A stretch of DNA of 35,481 bases, taken from positions 1 to 35,481 of the forward strand of contig JAFAEL010000119.1 of the NCBI GenBank assembly GCA_023423995.1, given 5' to 3'. Shown one piece after another: positions 25,530 through 33,824 of the stretch. Made by a program: the position numbers and the translations under genes. Within the stretch, counting starts at the first letter, position 1, and each line of letters begins with the position of its first letter. A model generated the notes under the pieces. The model had not been told where the DNA came from. It was given only the letters and a program-made list of their open reading frames with translations, and made no database searches. Source of the DNA: Pseudomonadota bacterium (lineage in GTDB: Bacteria; Pseudomonadota; Alphaproteobacteria; Rhizobiales; Beijerinckiaceae).

Positions 25530-25642
25530 GTCAGCGCCATTATGTGTCGACCGGCCCCGGCTTTCGCAAGGCTTTCGGCCTGCGGCTTGCCGCCCGCGGG
25601 CCTAGCCCGTAAGGACCTCCGCATTCCCCCAAGGAGAACAGG

Positions 25643-26359
25643 ATGCGGCCTTCAGGGCGCCGACCGGACGAACTCAGGCCAGTGACGCTGGAGCGCAATG
25701 TGGCGCGCTACGCGGAAGGGTCGTGCCTCGTTTCCTTCGGCAACACCAAGGTGCTCTGCACGGCTTCCCTCGAGGAGCGTGGCCCGCCCTGGCTGCGCGG
25801 CTCCGGCCGCGGCTGGGTGACCGCCGAGTACGCCATGCTGCCGCGGGCCACGCATGAACGGACCCGCCGCGAGGTCACATCGGGCAAGCCTTCGGGGCGG
25901 ACGCAGGAGATCCAGCGGCTCATCGGGCGCTCGCTCCGGGCCGTGGTCAACCTTGCGGCGCTCGGCGAGCGGCAGGTGACGATCGACTGCGACGTCATTC
26001 AGGCCGACGGAGGCACACGCACGGCCTCCATCACGGGAGCCTGGATCGCCCTGCACGATTGCTTTGCCTGGATGCGCGAGCGCTCGATCATCTCGGTCGA
26101 TCCGATGAAGGACCATATCGCGGCCATCTCCTGCGGCATCCATGGGGGCGCCCCGGTGATCGACCTGGACTACGTGGAGGATTCGGCCGCGGAGACCGAC
26201 GCCAACTTCGTGATGACCGGTTCCGGCGGCATCGTGGAAATCCAGGGCACCGCGGAAGGCAAGCCTTTCAGCGAGGAGGAACTGCTCTCGCTGCTCAAGC
26301 TGGCAAAGGGTGGTTGCACCGAACTCGTCGCGCTCCAGAAAGCGGCTCTCGCCCGCTGA
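25643..26359 (+). CDS. rph: Ribonuclease PH
   Basis: A 238-residue phosphorolytic 3'-5' exoribonuclease that trims tRNA 3' ends. The start [26 protein letters not shown] is canonical, followed by [57 protein letters not shown] and [27 protein letters not shown] precedes the ATG. It is divergent from hrcA, a common alphaproteobacterial arrangement. The usual downstream rdgB/hemW genes are not here. Confidence 0.96.
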   Translation: MRPSGRRPDELRPVTLERNVARYAEGSCLVSFGNTKVLCTASLEERGPPWLRGSGRGWVTAEYAMLPRATHERTRREVTSGKPSGRTQEIQRLIGRSLRAVVNLAALGERQVTIDCDVIQADGGTRTASITGAWIALHDCFAWMRERSIISVDPMKDHIAAISCGIHGGAPVIDLDYVEDSAAETDANFVMTGSGGIVEIQGTAEGKPFSEEELLSLLKLAKGGCTELVALQKAALAR

Positions 26360-26449
26360 AACCCGGCGCGGCGGGCCCGCCCTGGTTGAAGACGGTTCAA
26401 TCGGGGCCGAGAGTCATTTAGTGTCGCCCTGCAGAGCAGCGAGGCGAAG

Positions 26450-27631
26450 TTGCGGGCGGTCATCGACGAGGAAACCGATCGGCCGATTGGGCCAGTGATC
26501 TCCGCAACCCCCGCTCAGAGGCCGCCCTCCGCCCTGCGCCTCGAGGGTCGCTCGGTCATACTGGAGCGTCTCGATGCCGACCGGCACGCCGATCCGATCT
26601 TCCGGCATGTCCAGAGCGGAGATCCCGACGCGCTTTATCTTTACCTCTCTCCCGCGCCTCCGAGGGACCCGGAGACCTTCCGGCTGCTGGTGGCCGGAAT
26701 GGCGGCTTCGACCGATCCCTTTGCGCTGGCCATCATCGACAAGGCCTCGGGCGAAGCGGTGGGGCACGCGACTTACATGCGGATCGAGCCTGCGCAGCGG
26801 GTCGTCGAGGTCGGCAACATTCTCTATACGCCTGTTCTGCAGAGGAGCGTGGCGGGCACCGAAGCCATGTATCTTATGGCGCGGCACGCCTTCGAGGAGC
26901 TCGGCTACCGCCGCTACGAGTGGAAGTGCAACGCCCTCAATGCGCCGTCGAGGCGGGCCGCAGAGCGCTATGGTTTTACCTATGAAGGGACCTTTCGGAA
27001 CCACATGATCGTCAAGGGCCGGTCGCGCGACACGGCCTGGTTCTCGATAACCGAGGAGGAATGGCCGGCCCGGAGGCGCTCGTTCGAGAGCTGGCTCGAC
27101 CCGGCGAATTTCGACCTGCAGGGTCGCCAGAAGGTCAGTCTCGCCACATTCAATGCGACGACGCTTCACGACGGGGGCACCTTGCTGCGGCGGGCGCGGC
27201 CGGAGGACCTGGAGGCGTTTGATGCGGTGCACCGGGCCGCCTTCGCCTGGAACCGCGGGATGCTCGGCCGCGAGCCGCTGCCGCTGCTCATTCCGCCAGA
27301 CGAGGTCCTGTCGCGCTACGAGACATGGCTCCTCGAGGACGAACGCGGGATCGCGGGGACGCTGGCGCTCGATCCGCGAGCCGACGACCTCGAAATCTGG
27401 AGCGTTTCGGTCGAGCCGTCGCGGCAAAATCTAGGAATCGGCAGGAAGCTCCTCTCTGCCGCGGAGGCGCGAGCCCGGGAACTCGGCCTCAGGGCACTGC
27501 GCCTCTACACGGGCTCGGTCCTTACGAAGAACGTCGAATGGTACCGGCGTCGCGGCTATGCGATCGAGCGGACGGAAGAGCTGCCGGACGGGCGACAGAT
27601 CGTCCACATGATCAAACACTTAGAACAATAG
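26450..27631 (+). CDS. Tandem double-GNAT acetyltransferase
   Basis: A 393-residue fusion of two GNAT domains. Residues about 31-215 resemble RimJ/RimL-type N-acetyltransferases ([34 protein letters not shown] at 161-176, [19 protein letters not shown]). Residues about 243-393 are a second GNAT domain, with the acetyl-CoA loop [17 protein letters not shown] (319-335) and WYRRRGY (364-370). The first 30 residues lack family match. The start is uncertain: TTG at 26450 has GAGGCGAAG nearby, and GTG at 26495 is an alternative. It ends 22 bp before the SDR gene. The substrates are unknown; a two-step or self-limited acetylation role cannot be judged. Confidence 0.85.
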   Translation: MRAVIDEETDRPIGPVISATPAQRPPSALRLEGRSVILERLDADRHADPIFRHVQSGDPDALYLYLSPAPPRDPETFRLLVAGMAASTDPFALAIIDKASGEAVGHATYMRIEPAQRVVEVGNILYTPVLQRSVAGTEAMYLMARHAFEELGYRRYEWKCNALNAPSRRAAERYGFTYEGTFRNHMIVKGRSRDTAWFSITEEEWPARRRSFESWLDPANFDLQGRQKVSLATFNATTLHDGGTLLRRARPEDLEAFDAVHRAAFAWNRGMLGREPLPLLIPPDEVLSRYETWLLEDERGIAGTLALDPRADDLEIWSVSVEPSRQNLGIGRKLLSAAEARARELGLRALRLYTGSVLTKNVEWYRRRGYAIERTEELPDGRQIVHMIKHLEQ

Positions 27632-27653
27632 AACGACAGCGGGAGAGAGCGAC

Positions 27654-28400
27654 ATGGCCGGAAGGCTCGAGGGCAAGACCGCGCTGGTGACGGCGGCGGG
27701 GCAGGGGATCGGCCGGGCAATCGCTGAGGCCTTCGTGCGCGAGGGCGCGAAGGTTTGGGCGACGGATCTCGATACGTCAAAGCTCGAAGGGCTTGCCGGT
27801 GCAGAGCTTCGCAAGCTCGACGTGCTCTCGACTGAAGCCGTCGAGAACCTGGCGCGGGAGACCGGGCCGCTGGACATCCTCGTCAATGCGGCCGGCTTCG
27901 TCCATCACGGCACGATCCTGGAATGCGACGACCGGGCGTGGGATTTCTCCTTCGACCTCAACGTCAGGTCGATGCACCGGACCATCAAGGCCTACTTGCC
28001 CGGTATGCTTGAGAGGGGGACGGGTTCGATCCTCAACATCGCCTCGGGCGCGAGCTCAGTCCGCGGCATCCCGAACCGCTACGTCTACGGCACGACCAAG
28101 GCGGCCGTGATCGGCCTGACCAAGGCTGTCGCGGCCGACTTTATCAAGCGCGGCATCCGAGCGAACGCGATCTGTCCGGGCACGATCCAGTCCCCCTCGC
28201 TCGACGAGCGGATCGCGGCCCAGGCCAAGTCCTCCGGCCAGTCCACCGCGGCCGTGCGGCAGGCCTTCATCGACCGCCAGCCGATGGGCCGTCTGGGTAC
28301 CGCCGAAGAGATCGCCTGGCTCGCCGTGTACCTGGCCTCGGACGAGGCGAGCTACACGACCGGGCAGATCCACCTCGCCGATGGCGGCTTCGCGCTCTGA
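27654..28400 (+). CDS. SDR oxidoreductase, BDH2/2-keto-3-deoxy-L-fuconate dehydrogenase-like
   Basis: A 248-residue classical [11 protein letters not shown] (13-20) binds NAD, Asp38 favours NAD over NADP, NAAG is at 78-81, and the catalytic set is Ser131, Tyr145 and Lys149 (YGTTK). The sequence closely follows the BDH2 type, including [25 protein letters not shown] and [21 protein letters not shown]. Bacterial relatives oxidise 2-keto-3-deoxy-L-fuconate or similar sugar acids. GGGAGAGAG precedes the ATG. With denD 26 bp downstream it forms a short sugar-acid operon. Confidence 0.9.
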   Translation: MAGRLEGKTALVTAAGQGIGRAIAEAFVREGAKVWATDLDTSKLEGLAGAELRKLDVLSTEAVENLARETGPLDILVNAAGFVHHGTILECDDRAWDFSFDLNVRSMHRTIKAYLPGMLERGTGSILNIASGASSVRGIPNRYVYGTTKAAVIGLTKAVAADFIKRGIRANAICPGTIQSPSLDERIAAQAKSSGQSTAAVRQAFIDRQPMGRLGTAEEIAWLAVYLASDEASYTTGQIHLADGGFAL

Positions 28401-28426
28401 GACCGCAAGCGCAGGACGGACACAGC

Positions 28427-29413
28427 ATGCACATCCTGATCCTTGGCGCGGCCGGCATGATCGGCCGCAAGCTCGTTGACCGGCTTTTGGCGGACGGCGA
28501 GGTCGGCGGGCGCGGCATCAGCCGCATGACGCTGTTCGACGTGGTCGAGCCCGTCGCGCCTGCGTCCGGGTCCGTCGCCATCGAGACCGTCGCCGGGGAC
28601 CTGCCCGCAGCGGGGCAGGCGGCGTCGCTCGTCGCGAGCCGCCCGGACCTCATCTTCCACCTCGCCGCGATCGTGTCGGGAGAGGCGGAGGCCGATTTCG
28701 AGAAAGGCTATCGGGTCAATCTCGATGGCACGCGCGATCTGTTCGAAGCGGTGCGGCTGGTCGGCGGCGGCTACAAGCCCCGGCTCGTCTTCACCTCTTC
28801 GATTGCTGTCTTCGGCGCGTCGTTTCCCGAAGGCGGGATCTATGACGAGTTCCACCTCACGCCGCTGACCAGCTACGGCACACAGAAGGCCATCGGTGAA
28901 CTGCTGCTCGCCGACTATTCCCGGCGCGGGTTCTTCGACGGGGTGGGAATTCGACTGCCGACCATCTGCGTGCGGCCCGGCAAGCCGAACAAGGCGGCGT
29001 CCGGCTTCTTCTCGGGCATCATTCGTGAGCCGCTGAACGGACAAGAGGCCGTGTTGCCCGTCGGGGAGGGCGTGCGGCACTGGCACGCGTCCCCGCGTGC
29101 CGCGATCGGCTTCCTGATGCATGCTGCCACAATGGACACCGAGCCGCTCGGCGCGCGGCGCAGCATCACGATGCCGGGCCTCTCGGTTACCGTGGGCGAG
29201 CAGATCGAGGCGCTGCGCCGCGTCGCTGGCGATCGGGTAGCCGGCCTCATCCGCCGCGAGCCCGACCCAGTCGTGATGGGAATCGTCAAGGGCTGGGCCG
29301 AGCGCTGCAACCCGAAGCGCGCGGAGGCGCTCGGCTTCAAGGCCGAGCAGAGCTTCGACGAGATCATCCGCGTCTATGTGGAGGACGAACTCGGCGGGAA
29401 GCTGCCGGGCTGA
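28427..29413 (+). CDS. denD: D-erythronate dehydrogenase
   Basis: A 328-residue extended SDR. The motif GAAGMIG (7-13) binds NAD, the serine is in FTSSIAVFG (122-130), and the catalytic pair is Tyr150/Lys154 (SYGTQK). EFHLTPLTSYGTQKAIGE, GIRLPTICVRPGKPNKAASG and HWHASPRAA are characteristic of DenD, which oxidises D-erythronate to the 2-keto form. OtnK, OtnC and OtnI partners are not in the window. AGGACGG precedes the ATG. A GC-rich hairpin follows the stop. The closely related UDP-sugar epimerases are less likely. Confidence 0.88.
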   Translation: MHILILGAAGMIGRKLVDRLLADGEVGGRGISRMTLFDVVEPVAPASGSVAIETVAGDLPAAGQAASLVASRPDLIFHLAAIVSGEAEADFEKGYRVNLDGTRDLFEAVRLVGGGYKPRLVFTSSIAVFGASFPEGGIYDEFHLTPLTSYGTQKAIGELLLADYSRRGFFDGVGIRLPTICVRPGKPNKAASGFFSGIIREPLNGQEAVLPVGEGVRHWHASPRAAIGFLMHAATMDTEPLGARRSITMPGLSVTVGEQIEALRRVAGDRVAGLIRREPDPVVMGIVKGWAERCNPKRAEALGFKAEQSFDEIIRVYVEDELGGKLPG

Positions 29414-29420
29414 GCGGGAG

Positions 29421-29447
29421 CGAGCGGCGGCGCCCGGCCGCCGCTCG
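29421..29447. terminator. Bidirectional hairpin between convergent genes
   Basis: CGAGCGGCGGC (29421-29431) pairs perfectly with GCCGCCGCTCG (29437-29447) around a five-base loop. It sits in the 42-bp gap between denD (plus) and the repeat-protein gene (minus). There is no T-run on either side, so it may act as a roadblock or stabiliser instead of a classic Rho-independent terminator. Confidence 0.6.
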
Positions 29448-29455
29448 CCAAAGCC

Positions 29456-29776
29456 TCACCAGTAAGCGCGATAGACCCCGAAACCGGCCGGAGCGAGGGG
29501 CCGGTAGGGACGGTAATATCTTGGCCCAGACCAGCCGTACCGGGCCGGCCGGTAGTAGCGCGGGCCGTACCAGCCATACCTGACCGGCCGGTAATAGCGC
29601 GGTCCCCCATACCAGCCGTACGGCCTGTAGACAGGGCGCGGACCCCAGAATGGACGGCAGAACCCGAATGCGTCGCGCGCGAAGCCGCGCCCGCATCCCT
29701 GTGCCGCTTCGGCCGTCGTGACGTTCGCGAGGCCTGCTGCAACAAGCGCAGCAGCGCCAAGAAGCATCTTCCTCAT
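29456..29776 (-). CDS. Small secreted GCG/CRP-type tyrosine-rich repeat protein
   Basis: A 106-residue protein starting at ATG 29776 (ATG 29767 is possible). A signal peptide (MLLGAAALVAAGLANVTTAEA) is followed by QGCGRGFARDAFGFCRP, the GCG...CRP prefix known in front of short repeat regions, and then by tandem repeats of the form RYGWYGPRYYRPA (about three and a half units, rich in Tyr, Arg, Pro and Gly). It is probably periplasmic or outer-surface. Its function is not established. It is downstream of, and same-stranded with, the hydroxyacid dehydrogenase, but a hairpin separates the two. Confidence 0.8.
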   Translation of the reverse strand: MRKMLLGAAALVAAGLANVTTAEAAQGCGRGFARDAFGFCRPFWGPRPVYRPYGWYGGPRYYRPVRYGWYGPRYYRPARYGWSGPRYYRPYRPLAPAGFGVYRAYW

Positions 29777-29830
29777 CCTTCGCTCTCGTTCGTGGCATGA
29801 TGCCGCCCCTTGCCCCAGAAAGAGCAAGGG

Positions 29831-29859
29831 CCGGCTTCGGTTCCGAGAGCGGAAGCCGG
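29831..29859 (-). terminator. Terminator-like hairpin after the hydroxyacid dehydrogenase
   Basis: CCGGCTTC (29831-29838) and GAAGCCGG (29852-29859) form a perfect 8-bp stem with a 13-base loop, touching the stop codon of the minus-strand dehydrogenase gene. On the minus strand it is followed by CCCTTGCTCTTTCT, a moderately T-rich tail. Confidence 0.6.
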
Positions 29860-30819
29860 TCAGCGCCTGTGCGGCGTCTCCGCCACGGGGGTGAGCGGCC
29901 CCTTGCCGGCGAACCACGAGACCAGGTTGTCGACGACAAGCTGTCCCATCGCGCGTCGCGTCTCGACCGAGGCCGAGCCGACATGCGGCAGGAGCACGAC
30001 ATGTTCCATGTCGATCAGCTCCTTCGGTACCCGCGGCTCGTCTGCGAAAACGTCGAGGCCTGCGCTCAGGATCGTCTTTGACCGCAGCGCCTCGATCAGG
30101 GCGGGTTCGTCCACGACACTGCCGCGGCCGACATTGACGAAGATCCCGTCGGGCCCGAGGGCGCGGAATACCTCGGCATTGACGATCTTGTCCGTCTCCG
30201 CACTGCCCGGCGCGACCGAGATCAGGATGTCGACCGCCTCCGCGAGACCTGCAAGCGTCGGATAGTAGTCGTATGACACGTCCGCCTGCCTGTTGCGTCC
30301 ATGATAGCTGATCGGCAGGCCGAAACCCTCGAGGCGCCTCGCGACCGCCTTCCCGATCCGGCCGAGGCCCAGGATCCCGACCTTGCGCCCCCGCAGTGTC
30401 GCCGTGAGCGGATACGGCTTCTCCAGCCAGCGGCCCGCGCGGAGGTAACGGTCGACCTGCGGCAGCTGCCGCACCGTCGCAATCAGGAGCCCGACGGTCA
30501 GGTCCGCCACCTCGTCCGTCAGGACGTCGGGCGTGTTGGTCACCATGATCCCGCGCCGGGCGGCCTCGGCGGCGTCGATGTAGTCATAGCCAACGCCGAA
30601 GCTCGACACGATCTCGAGTTTCGGGAACCGCTCCATGAAGGCAGCGTCGACCTTCGTGTGCCCGCCGAGCGCCACGCCACGCACCTCGGACGCAACATCC
30701 CGCACGAAGGCGTCGCGGTCCGGTGCTTCCCACACCTTGAGAAGTCGAAACTGCCTCTCGAGGCCGTCGACGACGACGGCAGGCATCTGGGCGGGCATCA
30801 GGATCGGAACGCTGCTCAC
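29860..30819 (-). CDS. D-isomer-specific 2-hydroxyacid dehydrogenase
   Basis: A 319-residue enzyme starting at GTG 30819 with GAGGAGAG upstream. The NAD(P)-binding motif is GILGLGRIG (148-156); the catalytic set is Arg232 (NVGRGSVVDE), Glu261 (DVFADEP) and His279 (LLPHVGSAS). VSSFGVGYDYID and VTNTPDVLTDEVADL are typical of the glyoxylate/hydroxypyruvate reductase group. HGRNRQ after the second strand suggests NADPH preference. Given denD and the SDR nearby, it may reduce a 2-keto sugar acid or hydroxypyruvate. The substrate is not certain. Confidence 0.92.
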   Translation of the reverse strand: MSSVPILMPAQMPAVVVDGLERQFRLLKVWEAPDRDAFVRDVASEVRGVALGGHTKVDAAFMERFPKLEIVSSFGVGYDYIDAAEAARRGIMVTNTPDVLTDEVADLTVGLLIATVRQLPQVDRYLRAGRWLEKPYPLTATLRGRKVGILGLGRIGKAVARRLEGFGLPISYHGRNRQADVSYDYYPTLAGLAEAVDILISVAPGSAETDKIVNAEVFRALGPDGIFVNVGRGSVVDEPALIEALRSKTILSAGLDVFADEPRVPKELIDMEHVVLLPHVGSASVETRRAMGQLVVDNLVSWFAGKGPLTPVAETPHRR

Positions 30820-30870
30820 TCGGCTCTCCTCGGCTTGCTTGGCGCGCGGGCTCAGCGCGCTCTTCTGTTG

Positions 30871-31122
30871 TCAGGTGCGGCCAGATCCCATGCGCACCCG
30901 CATGAGGCGAGCGAGATCGCGCGGAGTCTCGATCCGGGCGGCCTTCACGGCGCGCGATCCGCATTCGGAGCATCTGAGGCGCCGCGTCAACTGTACAAGC
31001 GGAATGTCTTCCAACCCGCCCTCGCGCGGGATGGCCGAGCGGCGCCCGCAAGACAGGCACTCGACGAGCACGCCAGAAGGCGTGCGCCCTTGCCGCTGCT
31101 CGCGCTCGTCATGGGAGGCCAT
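30871..31122 (-). CDS. Small zinc-ribbon protein, function unknown
   Basis: An 83-residue protein from ATG 31122. Cys22/Cys25 (ECLSCGRRSA) and Cys51/Cys54 (RCSECGSRAV) make a four-Cys zinc ribbon, followed by a basic C-terminus (RIETPRDLARLMRVRMG). Short proteins of this kind are found in Hyphomicrobiales without an assigned role. A longer frame upstream (to 31206) has no supporting ribosome site. It lies 51 bp before the hydroxyacid dehydrogenase on the same strand and may share its transcript. Confidence 0.65.
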   Translation of the reverse strand: MASHDEREQRQGRTPSGVLVECLSCGRRSAIPREGGLEDIPLVQLTRRLRCSECGSRAVKAARIETPRDLARLMRVRMGSGRT

Positions 31123-31220
31123 CACCGGATTCGGCCCACGGCGGCATGCCCGAGTCAAGCTTGGGTTGCTGCGTCCGAAAGCATGAGCCCTGGCCGGCTT
31201 CCGCACCCTCTCGTTGCCGT

Positions 31221-31254
31221 GCTACGCATGGGGAAAGACGGTTTGCCATGTAGC
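31221..31254. promoter_or_regulatory. Imperfect dyad upstream of the sugar ABC operon
   Basis: GCTACGCATGG (31221-31231) and CCATGTAGC (31246-31254) are inverted copies apart from one missing base, separated by 14 bases. The site lies 24 bp before the start of the ATP-binding gene, where an operator or 5'-leader hairpin would be expected. The regulator is unknown. Confidence 0.4.
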
Positions 31255-31277
31255 GGGCCGCATGTCCGGGAGGTTCC

Positions 31278-32348
31278 ATGGCTTCAGTCGGAATCCGCGA
31301 CGTCCAGAAGGCTTTCGGTTCCACGCGCGTGATCCACGGCGTGTCGGTCGATATTCAGGATGGCGAGTTCGTCATCCTTGTCGGGCCCTCGGGCTGCGGG
31401 AAGTCGACCCTGCTCCGAATGATCGCCGGGCTGGAGAATATCTCCGCCGGAGAGATCCGCATCGGGGAGCGCGTCGTCAACGACGTTCCGCCCAAGGAGC
31501 GGGACATCGCCATGGTGTTCCAGAACTACGCACTTTATCCGCACATGACCGTGCGCGAGAACATGGCGTTCTCGCTGAAGCTGCGGAAGGCGCCTAAATC
31601 GGAGATCGAGACCAGGGTGGCGAAGGCCGCCTCGATCCTCGGCCTGAACGCGCTTCTCGACCGGTATCCGCGCCAGCTCTCCGGCGGCCAGCGCCAGCGC
31701 GTCGCCATGGGGCGGGCGATCGTCCGCGACCCGCAGGTCTTCCTCTTCGACGAGCCGCTCTCGAACCTCGATGCCAAGCTGCGCGTCGCAATGCGTACCG
31801 AGATCAAGGAACTGCACCAGCGGCTGCGGACCACCACCGTCTACGTCACTCACGACCAGATCGAGGCCATGACAATGGCCGACCGCATCGTCGTGATGCA
31901 TGACGGCGTGGTCGAGCAGATCGGGGCGCCGCTCGATCTCTACGACCGGCCGCACAATCTCTTCGTGGCCGGCTTCATCGGGTCGCCCGCGATGAACTTC
32001 ATCAACGGCCAGATCCGGGCGAACGGCGAGGCGAAGTTCGTCGGCGACAGCGGCATCGAAATCCCGCTCGGCCAGAGCGCCCCCAGTGCGTCCGATGGCC
32101 AGCCCGCGACGCTTGGCGTCCGGCCTGAGCACTTCCGGGTCGCCGACGACGGCATCCCCGTCGAGGTGGTGGTCGTCGAGCCGACGGGCTCGGAAACGCT
32201 TCTTGCGGTCAAGGCGGCCGGTCAGGAACTCACCTGCGTGTTCCGCGACCGGGTGCTTCCCAAGCCCGGCGAGACGATCAGGATCCGGCCCGAGGTCGGG
32301 CTCGTGCATCTCTTCGACCGGGAATCGGGACAGCGCCTCGTGAACTGA
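31278..32348 (+). CDS. UgpC/MalK-type ABC transporter ATP-binding protein
   Basis: A 356-residue ATPase of the carbohydrate (CUT1) family. Walker A is GPSGCGKST (36-44), the signature LSGGQRQR (134-141) and Walker B VFLFDEP (154-160). The C-terminal regulatory TOBE/OB part contains FIGSPAMNFINGQI and LGVRPEHF. GGGAGG precedes the ATG. It is the first gene of a transporter operon continued by the binding protein and two permeases. Confidence 0.94.
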   Translation: MASVGIRDVQKAFGSTRVIHGVSVDIQDGEFVILVGPSGCGKSTLLRMIAGLENISAGEIRIGERVVNDVPPKERDIAMVFQNYALYPHMTVRENMAFSLKLRKAPKSEIETRVAKAASILGLNALLDRYPRQLSGGQRQRVAMGRAIVRDPQVFLFDEPLSNLDAKLRVAMRTEIKELHQRLRTTTVYVTHDQIEAMTMADRIVVMHDGVVEQIGAPLDLYDRPHNLFVAGFIGSPAMNFINGQIRANGEAKFVGDSGIEIPLGQSAPSASDGQPATLGVRPEHFRVADDGIPVEVVVVEPTGSETLLAVKAAGQELTCVFRDRVLPKPGETIRIRPEVGLVHLFDRESGQRLVN

Positions 32349-32464
32349 CGCGCCGGGCCGGCTGCCGCCGGGCTCGATCGCTCGAAGAACAGGACCGATC
32401 CGCTAAGGGCGGACCGGAAGAGGGGCCGAAGCCCCCGTCAATAACCCGTGGGAGACGAAACGCG

Positions 32465-33766
32465 ATGAATTTGGACCGTCGTTCGATTCTGAAAGGGAGT
32501 GCTACGCTCGGCCTCGCGGCCGGGACCGGGTTGCTCGACTTCGCCAAGGCCTGGGCCCAGACCTCTCCCTGGAAGCCCGAGCAGGGCGCCAACATCAACC
32601 TTCTGCGCTGGAAGCGCTTCGTGGAGGCCGAGGACGCGCAGTTCATGAAGCTGGTCGCCGCGTTCGAGCAGGCGAACGGCGTCAAGATCAACGTGTCCAA
32701 CGAGTCCTACGACGATATCCAGCCGAAGGCCTCCGTCGTCGCCAATACGGGCCAGGGGCTCGACATGGTGTGGGGCCTCTACTCGCTCCCGCACCTCTTC
32801 CCCGAGAAGTGCCTCGAGGTGACGGACGTCGCCGACCACCTCGCCAAGGCGCACGGTGGTTGGCTCGCGGCAGGCGAGCGCTACGGCAAGTCCAAGAACA
32901 AGTGGATCTGCATCCCGATCGCCACCACCGGCTCGCTCCTCAACTACCGGATCGGTGCATCGGAGAAGGCCGGCTTCAAGGAGGTGCCGAAGGAGACGGC
33001 GGGCTTCCTCGAATATTGCAAGGCCATGGCCGCCAACAAGACGCCGGCCGGGATGGCCTTCGGCCACGCCTCGGGCGACGCGAATGGCTGGATGCACTGG
33101 CTGCTGTGGAGCCATGGCGGCAATCTCGTCGACGAGAACGACAAGGTCGTGATCAATTCGCCCGAGACGGCGAAAGCGATGGAATACGGGAAGGCGCTGT
33201 ACGAGACGTTCATTCCGGGAACTGCGTCCTGGAACGATTCGTCGAACAACAAGGCCTTCCTGTCCGGCGACCTCTACTGCACCAACAACGGCATCTCGAT
33301 CTACGTCACGGCGAAGCGCGAGAACCCTCAGATCGCGGCCGACATGAACCACGCCTACATGCCGGTCGGTCCTGTCGGGCAGCCGACGGAGCTGCACCTG
33401 TCCTTCCCGATCCTGACCTTCGCTTTCACCAAGTACCCGAATACCTGCAAGTCGTTCATCGCGTTCATGCTCGAGGCGAAGAACTTCAATCCCTGGATCG
33501 AGGCCGCACAGGGTTACCTGTCCCACTTCCTTGCCGAGTACGATCAGAACCCTGTCTGGACGGCGGACCCGAAGACGACGCCTTACCGGGACGTCTCCAA
33601 GCGGACGCTGACGCCGGCCGGCAAGGGCACGCTCGGCGAAAAGGCAGCCGCGGCGGTGGCCGACTTCATCGTCGTCGACATGTTCGCGAACTACGTCACG
33701 GGCCGGCAGGACCTCAAGACTGCGATTGCGGGCGCCGAGCGGCAGGCGCGGCGCATCTATCGCTGA
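32465..33766 (+). CDS. Tat-exported family 1 extracellular solute-binding protein
   Basis: A 433-residue carbohydrate-type binding protein. The N-terminus has a twin-arginine signal (DRRSILKGSATLGLAAGTGLL, with RR at 5-6 and a likely cleavage after AKAWA), so it is exported folded. The mature part shows FEQANGVKINVSNESYDDI and GQGLDMVWGLYSLPHLF, as in family 1 binding proteins. GGGAGACG precedes the ATG. It lies 116 bp after the ATPase gene, with a small GGGGC-CGAA-GCCCC hairpin (32422-32435) in that gap. The ligand is probably a sugar or sugar acid, judged from the neighbours. Confidence 0.92.
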   Translation: MNLDRRSILKGSATLGLAAGTGLLDFAKAWAQTSPWKPEQGANINLLRWKRFVEAEDAQFMKLVAAFEQANGVKINVSNESYDDIQPKASVVANTGQGLDMVWGLYSLPHLFPEKCLEVTDVADHLAKAHGGWLAAGERYGKSKNKWICIPIATTGSLLNYRIGASEKAGFKEVPKETAGFLEYCKAMAANKTPAGMAFGHASGDANGWMHWLLWSHGGNLVDENDKVVINSPETAKAMEYGKALYETFIPGTASWNDSSNNKAFLSGDLYCTNNGISIYVTAKRENPQIAADMNHAYMPVGPVGQPTELHLSFPILTFAFTKYPNTCKSFIAFMLEAKNFNPWIEAAQGYLSHFLAEYDQNPVWTADPKTTPYRDVSKRTLTPAGKGTLGEKAAAAVADFIVVDMFANYVTGRQDLKTAIAGAERQARRIYR

Positions 33767-33778
33767 GCTGAAAGACAT

Positions 33779-33809
33779 CGTCCGGGCCGGGATCAGCCTG
33801 GCCCGGACG
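33779..33809. promoter_or_regulatory. Strong intercistronic hairpin between binding protein and permease
   Basis: CGTCCGGGCC (33779-33788) pairs perfectly with GGCCCGGACG (33800-33809); three more pairs can form inside (one G-U), leaving a five-base loop. It lies 12 bp after the binding-protein stop and 15 bp before the permease start. Such hairpins protect the upstream message, so the binding protein can be made in excess over the permease. No T-run follows, so it is not a full terminator. Confidence 0.75.
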
Positions 33810-33824
33810 AGCAGGGACCGTTCG

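Noticed and set aside
25552..25575. CCCCGGCTTTCGC stretch in the hrcA/rph gap resembling one arm of the REP-like element
   Set aside because: Only one arm is present, and the pairing arm and flanks are missing, so chance similarity is more likely.
24375..25685. Plus-strand 436-codon frame across hrcA
   Set aside because: It lies antisense to the full hrcA coding sequence and shows no family resemblance.
26370..26400. GGCGGGCCCGCC palindrome and TTGAA-GACGG-TTCAA dyad after rph, as a terminator
   Set aside because: The first has no loop and the second has only a 5-bp stem with no T-run, so neither supports a terminator call.
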